This document shows, in pieces, positions 57,445 to 64,000 of a DNA stretch of 64,000 nucleotides. Within the stretch, counting starts at the first letter, position 1. Each line of letters opens with the position of its first letter. Both the position numbers and the translations under genes were made by a program. Source of the DNA: CAWAMR01 sp963783095 (GTDB taxonomy: Bacteria > Planctomycetota > Planctomycetia > Gemmatales > Gemmataceae); the NCBI GenBank assembly GCA_963783095.1, contig CAWAMR010000013.1:310001-374000 (forward strand), given 5' to 3'. The notes under the pieces were generated by a model, which worked only from the letters and a program-made list of their open reading frames with translations, was not told the DNA's origin and did no database searches.

Positions 57445-59062
57445 ACGGAAGCCGTCACCTCCCGCGAATCAGGCGTACCATGACCAGATGATGCGGCTGA
57501 TAGACCAGGAGAGGCGGCTTCGTGACCTGACGGAGCGCTTCGACCCGCCGGTGCGGGCCTCGTCCCCCTCGTTACAAGAACGTCTTCTCCGGGAGGATGT
57601 TAGTTACAGTCCTCCGTATGAATTAGTAAATCCTTGGGCTCCCTTTTACAATGGTCTGCGTCTTCTCTTCCCCATTTTCCCAGCACGTTTTGATTATCGC
57701 AACGGCACCAATTACATCTTCCTGACTGAATCGCAGCTTGACCTTCTGCGCGTCTATGGTCGCTATCTGTATGAGACTAATCCTTATGCGCAGGGTGCGG
57801 TGGGGTTACTTGCGGATTACACCATTGGGACTGGTTTCGAGTATTTTGCAGTTCCCAAGAGGGGTGCGCGGGCATCCAAGCCCCTGTTGAAGATGGTGGA
57901 CAAGTTCTATGAGGATTTTGGCAACGCCAATAAGTGGTGGGAATATGAGCGGGAGTATTTTGTGCGGGCCAAGCGGGATGGGGATGCGTTTGTTCGGTTC
58001 TTCCCGCAAGATTCTGGGGTTACTCAAACTCGTGCTGTTGAGCCGGAGCAGGTGCGAAATCCTACTGGTTCCCTCCCACGCTGGTCCTTTGGCATCTTGA
58101 CGGACCAGGATGACCACATTGATAAGCAGGCTTACCACCTTTGGTACGATGCGAACAGCAATTCTGGGGAGACTGTTCGTGCGGACAAGATGCTCATGTT
58201 CCAAAACCATACCGATAGGAATGTGAAGCGGGGTCTGGGGGATTTCTTTTGCGTTCAGGATATTTTGGAGGATGCTGCGAAGCTTTGTCAGGCTGGTCGG
58301 CAGGGTGAGGCGGTGCGGCAAGCTATTGCTTATGTTCGGCAGTGGGCTACGGCGAATGCTGGGGCTATTACGAGTTTTGGGAATGCAAACACGGATTATA
58401 CGCAGATTGTGGCGACGAACAATGGGACGCCGAGACTCCAGAATGTGCAGCAGGTGACTCCTGGGGCGGTGCTCGATATTCAGCAGGGTCTTGAGTTTCA
58501 GCAGGGTCCGCAGGGGAATGCGACGAATGCGGATATGGCGCTGTCTTACACTCTTAAATGTGCTGCGGTGAAGTGGCGGATTCCCCACGAGGTTCTGACT
58601 GGTGAGACGGGTTCTTTCGCTGGGATGCTTGTGAAGGAGGCACCTCTTACGAAGCGGGTGGAGTGGGACCAGCATCGTCACAAGATGTGGTATAGGGATG
58701 TTTATCGGAAGGCTATGGAAATTGGTGTTGAGCAGGGGGTTCTACCGGAGGAGGTTCTTGAGAAGGTTGATGTGGGGATTGAGTGTCCGGCTGTGGCGGC
58801 TAGGGACCCCAAGAATGAGACGGATATTAATAAGACCCTGGTGGATAACAAGGTGATGTCTCGCAGGTCTTGGGCATCGCGGGAAAATCTAGATTTTGAG
58901 CAGGAGCAGGAACAGATTAAGGCGGAGGAGGAGGCTGGGCTTGCCCCTCCGGTTGTTGAGGAGACTAAAAATGGCGGTGACGGACCAGAAGAAACCAGTA
59001 ACACCAGCAACGCGCAGTACCTCAGGGGGACGGGTGGTTCGCGACGGGGTGCTTCTGATTGA
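57422..59062 (+). CDS. Phage portal protein
   Basis: 546 residues, intact. Portal proteins form the dodecameric ring at one capsid vertex through which DNA passes. Seen: an N-terminal charged stretch (WDWLLRRRKPSPPANQAYHD), the GTNYIFLTESQLDLLRVYGR and NPYAQGAVGLLADYTIGTGF core typical of lambda/HK97-type portals, then YTLKCAAVKWRIPHEVLTGE and the acidic C-terminus (FEQEQEQIKAEEEAGLAPP). It overlaps the previous gene by 23 bp and the protease by 92 bp. Flanking terminase and protease genes support the call. Confidence 0.9.
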   Translation: MWDWLLRRRKPSPPANQAYHDQMMRLIDQERRLRDLTERFDPPVRASSPSLQERLLREDVSYSPPYELVNPWAPFYNGLRLLFPIFPARFDYRNGTNYIFLTESQLDLLRVYGRYLYETNPYAQGAVGLLADYTIGTGFEYFAVPKRGARASKPLLKMVDKFYEDFGNANKWWEYEREYFVRAKRDGDAFVRFFPQDSGVTQTRAVEPEQVRNPTGSLPRWSFGILTDQDDHIDKQAYHLWYDANSNSGETVRADKMLMFQNHTDRNVKRGLGDFFCVQDILEDAAKLCQAGRQGEAVRQAIAYVRQWATANAGAITSFGNANTDYTQIVATNNGTPRLQNVQQVTPGAVLDIQQGLEFQQGPQGNATNADMALSYTLKCAAVKWRIPHEVLTGETGSFAGMLVKEAPLTKRVEWDQHRHKMWYRDVYRKAMEIGVEQGVLPEEVLEKVDVGIECPAVAARDPKNETDINKTLVDNKVMSRRSWASRENLDFEQEQEQIKAEEEAGLAPPVVEETKNGGDGPEETSNTSNAQYLRGTGGSRRGASD

Positions 59063-60015
59063 GGATAATACTGGTCCCAAGTCGCCGATGAAGGTGGACC
59101 GGGAGGCTGGGATTATTCATGATGTGCTGGTGCTGGGGCCTATCTCGCGGAATAAGCGGAAGTATAGCGATAAGGCGCTCAATAAAGCTGTGCTGCTTCT
59201 GGAAGGTTTAAAAGTTAATTTTGACCATTCCACGGATCGCACGGAGCTTGGTGCGCAAAAGCGTAAGTGGAAGGAGTGGTTTGGTCAAATTGAGGGGCTT
59301 CATCGTACTCCGGATGGTGTGCGGGGGAATTTGAAGTTTTTGAAGCATCATGCGGAAGCGGATAATGTTTGTGATGCGGCGGAGAGGATGCCAGAGTGTT
59401 TTGGGCTATCTCCCGCGCTCGGTTGCGCCTCCTGGACTTTATGAAGTGGATGAGGAGGGTTATGAGATTGTTCCTGATCTGCTCCGTGCCAAGTCTGTGG
59501 ATATTGTGACGGACCCGGCGACGGTGAAGGGACTGTACGAGGAGGCCGAAGCGGAGGAAGAGGCGGCTGGGATGAGTGTTCTGGACCATGCATGGGAGGC
59601 TTGCAAGGCTGGTGTCTGCACCATTCTTGATGAGCCTGAGGGTACTCCCAAGGAGAAAGCGGATAAAATTCATGAGCTTTTGATGCATCATCACAAGCTT
59701 TACACGAAGCATCAGCCCAAAGAGGGTGAGGAGGCAGAAGTGACTACCGAAGAAGTTCAAGAACTGGCGACTTTGCGTGCGGAGAAGAACGCGCGTCTGT
59801 TGTGTGAGGAACTGGCTGTTCCTGTCACGAAGGAGCTTGTGGAGGCTCTTGTTGCTTTACCCGATGCGGATAAGCGGAAGGAGCATCTCCAGAGTGTCAA
59901 GAAGGCATCGGTGGTGGAAAAGCCGAAGTCTGGATTCAGGACTGAGCCGGTGGGCAAAACTACCAGTAGTGATGCTCCTGCTCCTAAGAACTGGGCTACC
60001 GTCCTGCGAGGTTAA
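58971..60015 (+). CDS. Prohead protease with C-terminal scaffold-like region, frameshifted
   Basis: About 347 residues. The protease part has GIIHDVLVLGPISRNKRKYS, catalytic histidine in VNFDHSTDRTELG, WFGQIEGLHRT and catalytic serine in FGLSPAL; AKSVDIVTDPATVKGLY closes the domain (S78/T4 gp21-like prohead protease). The rest is acidic and helical (AEAEEEAAG, LATLRAEKNARLLCEELAV), as in fused scaffolds that are digested during capsid maturation. Frame change near 59425, right after the serine motif. ATG 58971 lies inside the portal gene. Confidence 0.82.
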
Positions 60016-60019
60016 AAAG

Positions 60020-60511
60020 ATGGTTACTGCCAGCACGATGAATCAGCGGTTACTCCGGGACCCTGGTAAGGTGACCAGCATACCGGCACCTGCGAATACC
60101 ATGATTAATGAGGGCGACCTCATCTGGAATAATTCGGGCATCGCGGCTGTTTGTAGCACAACCTCTTGGGGAGGTAGCACTGGTGCCACTCAGGAGACGT
60201 TTCGTTCAGAGTTCCTTGGGGTGTCGAACACTTCTCGCCGGTCCACCGACCCCAGCACCAACGGCTATATCACGACTATCGGCGACGGGATTTTTACGTT
60301 TCCTTGTACCGCTCTTGGCAGCGCGGAGCATATTGGTGCGTTCGTGGCTCCGGACAAGGATACGGGGAATAACCTGCTGGACCAGCAGCTTATTGTTGTT
60401 GCGGATGCTGCGCACGCGATTGGTGTGCTGGCGGAAGAGGCGGCTGTGGGTGCCACCAGTCTCACGGTCCGGTTGAAGTCCTTCTTGCTTGATGGTGGGT
60501 TCGCGTCCTAA
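60020..60511 (+). CDS. Head decoration protein
   Basis: 163 residues, beta-rich (DPGKVTSIPAPANTMINEGD, HIGAFVAPDKDTGNNLLDQQ, IGVLAEEAAVGATSLTVRLK). Its position between prohead protease and major capsid protein and its G/T/A-rich composition fit lambda gpD-like decoration proteins that stabilise capsids after expansion. It starts 5 bases after the protease stop. The family match is by context and general character. Confidence 0.6.
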   Translation: MVTASTMNQRLLRDPGKVTSIPAPANTMINEGDLIWNNSGIAAVCSTTSWGGSTGATQETFRSEFLGVSNTSRRSTDPSTNGYITTIGDGIFTFPCTALGSAEHIGAFVAPDKDTGNNLLDQQLIVVADAAHAIGVLAEEAAVGATSLTVRLKSFLLDGGFAS

Positions 60512-60540
60512 TCCCTAGTTGGGATTTTTCAGGGGAAATC

Positions 60541-61885
60541 ATGATAAAGGGAAGAAATATCCGCCAGATGTTGCGGGATGCTGGAAATGGCCGGAATTTC
60601 AAGGCCGAATTCCGCCGGGCACTGGGTATCCAGTGGGATCCGGTGCTAGAACGCTCCTACATCAAGGACCCGCAGATTTCCACGGAGGAGTTCTCCATCC
60701 GCAATCTTACGGAAGAGTTCCTCGGTCGAGAGTTCATTGAGGCTTGTCATGTCGGGCCATTGACCAGCACGCAGATGGACACGATGAAGTATGCCACCGA
60801 GAATATGCAGGAAAAGGCATTGTTTGAAGATACCGCCATCGGCCTTTCTCCCTCGGTATTCCAGGATATCAACGCCTGGAACGCGAGTGTATCAGGGTTA
60901 ATTGAGGTTCGTCTACTCGCTGCCTATAATCGTCCCGATTTCATCTGGGAGGATTTCGTTGAGGTTCAACCCACGAGGGTCAATGGTGGGAAAATAATTG
61001 GCATCCCCTACATCGGTGATTATGCGGAAGACCCAACCGGGTGTGAGTTTTCCTGCTGTCGGTTTGAACCAACTCTATTCTTGGGTTCAACCGAATGATA
61101 TTTATGGTCTGTCGCTGGCTCTGGACCGCAACGCCATCGTTTATGACCTGTCCGGCGAGCTTATGAGTTCTGCGGATACTACTGGTGGTGCTCTGGGCTA
61201 TCGTCGCGAGTATCTCGTGGCGGCTGGTGTTCAGGGTTGCAATAATTCGTTCATTATGGGTGGCAACATCTCGGATACCGCGAACCCAACGTACCAGACC
61301 AGCGCCGTGACGAATTCCGGGAACAGCATCCCAAACGCTTACAACTACATCAACAAGCAGTCAAACCCGCTGAGCGACTACACGAGCATTCAGACCGCCG
61401 ACAATCTCAATATCCTGATGCGCGATCCGGTTAATCAACTCCCCTTCGACATCAAGGGGGAAACGATTCTTGTGAACCCGACCCGCAAGGTGCAGGTTCA
61501 GACGATTCTGCGGGCTATGCAGGTGATGAATCTTACTGGTACTCCCACCGGGTCCGGCTCAACTGTTCCTCCACAGTGGACCCTGGCTGGGAACCCAATT
61601 CAACTCCCTACTCCCAAGATGAGCAATATCTGGAACAAAGTGCTCACAGATTCGACGGGTTTGGGTGGTGGCGGTATCAGTCAGGCGAACGCCACCCAAT
61701 ACTGGTTCTATGGCGAGCCGAAGAAAGCGTTCGTTTGGCGGCAAGCTTGGGATCTGCGAACTGACCAAGCGAACCCTACTTCTGCGGAGATGCTGCAGAA
61801 GAATATTGTGAATATGTGGGTGTCCCAGTGGTCGGGCCAGTTTGGGATTAGGGATGCTCGCTGGTTCCAGCTTAACACAAATTGA
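60541..61885 (+). CDS. Major capsid protein, frameshifted
   Basis: About 447 residues. The N-terminal arm (MIKGRNIRQMLRDAGNGRNF) is followed by the HK97-like core region (TMKYATENMQEKALFEDTAI, SVFQDINAWNASVSGLIEVR) and the long C-terminal half (DIYGLSLALDRNAIVYDLSG, TILVNPTRKVQVQTILRAMQ, MWVSQWSGQFGIRDARWFQL). One frame change near 61040 (EDPTG / VSFPAVG) splits it. It is the largest head gene after decoration and in the expected position. Codon usage here is C-rich again, unlike the terminase-portal block. Confidence 0.8.
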
Positions 61886-61887
61886 TT

Positions 61888-62097
61888 ATGGACCCCGCAC
61901 AAGTCCAAGCCATTATTACCGGTTACCAGACAGCACTGGTGAATGATGCTGTGAACCCCCAACCCTCCTACAACAAGGATGGGCAATCGGTATCGCGGGA
62001 GGAGTGGCGGGAGAGTATGCAGAAGCTCATCATCGAGTGGCAGAAGGTTTACAATAATCTGACTCCGTTCATCAATGTCATTGTGCAACGATTATGA
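61888..62097 (+). CDS. Small hypothetical phage protein
   Basis: 69 residues (PAQVQAIITGYQTALVNDAV, REEWRESMQKLIIEWQKVYN), helical. It follows the capsid gene directly; a TTG two codons earlier would overlap its stop. Such small proteins after the capsid gene often take part in head completion. The TGA overlaps the next ATG (ATGA). Role unknown. Confidence 0.55.
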   Translation: MDPAQVQAIITGYQTALVNDAVNPQPSYNKDGQSVSREEWRESMQKLIIEWQKVYNNLTPFINVIVQRL

Positions 62098-62834
62098 CCA
62101 CCACACTTGCTGTTATCGATGATTGGCTGGTGTGGGATAATCGCGAAGACTGTAACCTCCTCTCTCGTCTTAAGCTCAACCCCATCCCCACCTACACCAG
62201 TTACCTCATCACCTCAAATGCGGATGGCAAGGGTGGCGCTCTCAAGTTAAAAATCACCAAGAAGGAAGTCTACAAATCCAGGGGAGTCTACACGGGGAGT
62301 GAAATCGTTTGGCACCTCCCGCACCGGAATATCGATAATGCCGGTGCACCACCCCCACAACCCGGCGACATCATCGAGACCATACCACCAGACCCCACCG
62401 GTACGGACCCCATCAGCTATACCATCCTTGCGGTGGAAGACATTGTTTGGAACACCGTCTACCGGTGTATCTGCCTTGAACTTGCTCTTGAAACCCAACT
62501 GACATGGACCGCAAGCATTCTGCGACCGCAAGCGAACCAGCAGGATGAGGCGGGGAGGCCCACCTACAGCAATCCCACCACGGTCTACACCGATCTTGCC
62601 TGTTTCGTCCAACCCGCCGATGTCAGCGTTGAAGAATATTTTGGCCGGAAAATCATGGCCGGTGATTTCGTGGTAATCCTGGGGAGTACAGTGACGGTGT
62701 TACCCCACGATTCTCTTACCGCCTATGACCCCGATAATCCTACAGGTACGACGCAGACCTTTACGATTCTGGAATCTCGTGACCCCGCACGTATCGATGA
62801 ATTCCAGAAGTTGCTGGTGAGGGTGGTGCAATGA
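62094..62834 (+). CDS. Head-tail connector-type phage protein
   Basis: 246 residues, beta-rich (YTSYLITSNADGKGGALKLK, GSEIVWHLPHRNIDNAGAPP, YFGRKIMAGDFVVILGSTVT, TFTILESRDPARIDEFQKLL). Its size and place after the capsid, followed by a tail-completion-like gene, suggest a head-tail adaptor. It overlaps its neighbours by 4 bases on both sides. No exact family is recognised. Confidence 0.5.
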   Translation: MTTTLAVIDDWLVWDNREDCNLLSRLKLNPIPTYTSYLITSNADGKGGALKLKITKKEVYKSRGVYTGSEIVWHLPHRNIDNAGAPPPQPGDIIETIPPDPTGTDPISYTILAVEDIVWNTVYRCICLELALETQLTWTASILRPQANQQDEAGRPTYSNPTTVYTDLACFVQPADVSVEEYFGRKIMAGDFVVILGSTVTVLPHDSLTAYDPDNPTGTTQTFTILESRDPARIDEFQKLLVRVVQ

Positions 62835-63283
62835 TTTTCACTGAGGATATCGAGAAGATTGTGATGGAGGCGCTCGCCGCGCAGGAGGTTCTTGCGGGTG
62901 GTGCCTACCCCAATCGTGCGCCCGATAATCCACCTGCTTACCCTTATGTTGTGTTTAGTCTTGAACAGCGGGATGCGGAGTACACCAGTGGTGCCAGATA
63001 TTTTCAATATTGGCAGGTGACGGCGCGGGCTTATTGTGCGCTCGGTTCTTCTCCCGCAATTCTTGCGATTCTCCAAGGTCTGCATACTGCTCTGGTGGTG
63101 GGGGATATGGTGACCAGTCCGCCAGTGATTACTTCGCTTCGCAATCCGGGTGAGGCTGTGGTGCAGTCCTACCTCAAAACTACTACGGAGGATTACGAGG
63201 ACCAGCTCAGGGATGGGCGGGATGTGCTGGTGGCGCAGGTGGTTTGTGAGATTCTCTGTGAAGGCGATAGGACGTTAGCATAA
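62831..63283 (+). CDS. Tail completion-type protein (DUF3168/gpU-like)
   Basis: 150 residues. IEKIVMEALAAQEVLAGGAY, APDNPPAYPYVVFSLEQRDA, WQVTARAYCALGSSPAILAI and DVLVAQVVCEILCEGD follow the pattern of minor tail/tail-terminator proteins that begin with a short helix and contain a PYVVF strand. They cap the tail tube. Overlaps: ATGA with the previous gene, 1 base with the next. Confidence 0.65.
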   Translation: MIFTEDIEKIVMEALAAQEVLAGGAYPNRAPDNPPAYPYVVFSLEQRDAEYTSGARYFQYWQVTARAYCALGSSPAILAILQGLHTALVVGDMVTSPPVITSLRNPGEAVVQSYLKTTTEDYEDQLRDGRDVLVAQVVCEILCEGDRTLA

Positions 63284-63837
63284 TGGATAATGTAAGCATC
63301 ACAACTCGTATCAGCAACTCTGGTTCTGCGAGCAACAGCCAAACCAGCAGCAAGCAGACCTATGCTGTAAACACCTCACCCTGGCCCAGTTTTGATGTGA
63401 ACTACACGTATGGGACTGGTCCGTACCAGTGTAATCTATTCTTCCAAGCGAAGGACCCGATAACGGCAGATGCGACAATTGACCTGAGCGTCGGCACGGT
63501 CCACGCTTACACGCTCTCGGATCTTCTCGATTACGAGGGGAACCCGATTAGTTTCAGTGTCATCAAGAGGATACAACTAGCCATCCTTACTCCCGATGGT
63601 GTGAAGGAGCTTCGCTTCGGGCCTATGGGTGAGTCACATGGCTGTCTGCTCTGGTTTGATGACTTGCAAGCTTGGGCTAAGACCAGAAATTACATTCTTG
63701 AGGATGACCCTATCACGGGTTGGCCGGTGGTTCCTGGGGTTAGTGATGTAATTGGGGTTTGGAACCCAAGCGGTTTCACGGAGCCGACCGGTGAGGATAC
63801 GCAATATGCCCTGCTCATTGCGGGTATTTCAGCATAA
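63283..63837 (+). CDS. Phage structural protein, hypothetical
   Basis: 184 residues, beta-rich with Ser/Thr/Asn-rich start (ITTRISNSGSASNSQTSSKQ). Strands include VNYTYGTGPYQCNLFFQAKD, VHAYTLSDLLDYEGNPISFS and LAILTPDGVKELRFGP. Location between tail completion protein and a probable tail-tube gene suggests a tail component. Unnamed. Confidence 0.55.
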   Translation: MDNVSITTRISNSGSASNSQTSSKQTYAVNTSPWPSFDVNYTYGTGPYQCNLFFQAKDPITADATIDLSVGTVHAYTLSDLLDYEGNPISFSVIKRIQLAILTPDGVKELRFGPMGESHGCLLWFDDLQAWAKTRNYILEDDPITGWPVVPGVSDVIGVWNPSGFTEPTGEDTQYALLIAGISA

Positions 63838-63848
63838 GGGGAAATTCT

Positions 63849-64000
63849 GTGGCAAGTAGTGCAAATAGCAAAATCACCATTGGTGACGCAACCCTTGACT
63901 GCTCGGTGGTCATCACGGAGTCTGGCTATCGCGACACCGAGAACACGAATAGTTCCCACAGCGCCACCAATTTTGAGCCGGTCATCCCCAACAATATGGT
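63849..64000 (+). CDS. Probable tail protein, 3' end outside window
   Basis: A GTG start at 63849 after AAGGGGAAATTCT gives ASSANSKITIGDATLDCSVV, then TESGYRDTENTNSS, open to the right edge (50 residues visible). The start resembles phage tail-tube proteins by context. Only the N-terminus can be judged. Confidence 0.45.
   Translation, partial: MASSANSKITIGDATLDCSVVITESGYRDTENTNSSHSATNFEPVIPNNM

Larger units (their letters stand above)
50340..64000. mobile_element. Tailed-phage prophage integrated at tRNA-Ser(GCU), right end outside window
   Basis: A tyrosine integrase lies 82 bp from the tRNA 3' end and reads towards it, the classical tRNA-integrated layout. Rightward genes follow phage order: replication ATPase, terminase small and large, portal, protease, decoration, capsid, adaptor, tail. 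The left attachment site is presumably the tRNA 3' half; the right copy is not in the window. No lysogeny repressor is evident between 51.8 and 52.2 kb. Confidence 0.9.

Noticed and set aside
57806..58681. Minus-strand open frame of 291 codons inside the portal gene
   Set aside because: Shadow of the G/T-rich portal sequence; low-complexity, no ribosome site.

Overview
The window looks like a chromosome segment of a planctomycete, most likely a Gemmataceae-type organism. This is inferred from families that are typical there: two DUF1501 sulfatase-like genes flanking a DUF1549/DUF1553 cytochrome-type gene, a serine/threonine kinase with DWG in place of DFG and C-terminal TPRs next to an ECF sigma factor, a zinc-ribbon/transmembrane/leucine-rich-repeat protein, tandem secreted TPR proteins and a redoxin/cytochrome/copper-monooxygenase fusion. 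No rRNA or CRISPR array is visible. About 40 frameshifts are spread evenly over host and phage genes, including housekeeping genes (RNase E/G, typA, ptsI) and the phage capsid gene. Uncorrected sequencing indels explain this better than gene decay, so broken genes are annotated as single CDS with the shifts noted.

Layout. 1-2.8 kb: RNase E/G end, then a small protein and an HNH nuclease. 2.8-7.1 kb: Ser/Thr kinase-TPR and ECF sigma factor (minus). 7.2-14 kb: small proteins, DUF202 membrane protein, sigma-54 response regulator, small lipoprotein, 6-phosphogluconolactonase, a stress-type glycine-zipper protein, DUF4142 and ferritin-like proteins. 14.3-19.8 kb: DUF1501 - DUF1549/1553 - DUF1501. 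19.8-26.5 kb: Tyr-rich secreted protein, KDG-kinase-like sugar kinase, DUF2891, di-heme peroxidase-like and five-heme cytochromes. 26.6-29.8 kb: three-gene operon ending in an ATP-dependent DNA-ligase-like protein. 30-33.2 kb: accessory genes including an MNT/HEPN/XRE cluster. 33.2-43.9 kb: sixA, typA, LRR protein, an antitoxin with an interrupted toxin, secreted and membrane proteins, a methyltransferase. 44-48.3 kb: truncated DUF1501, repeats, two tandem TPR genes. 48.4-50.1 kb: ptsI.

50.25-64 kb: a prophage lying directly against the 3' end of tRNA-Ser(GCU). It has a leftward integrase and small zinc-ribbon gene, then rightward a DnaB-N/RepA-like ATPase, small genes, terminase small and large subunits, portal, prohead protease, decoration protein, major capsid protein, adaptor and tail genes. 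It runs off the right edge.

The host part also carries several kinds of imperfect-palindrome elements. One 124-bp element has an 8-bp target duplication and sits inside a RelE/ParE-like toxin gene. The most novel-looking items are the ligase operon (26.6-29.8 kb), the planctomycete prophage, and the hairpin elements.
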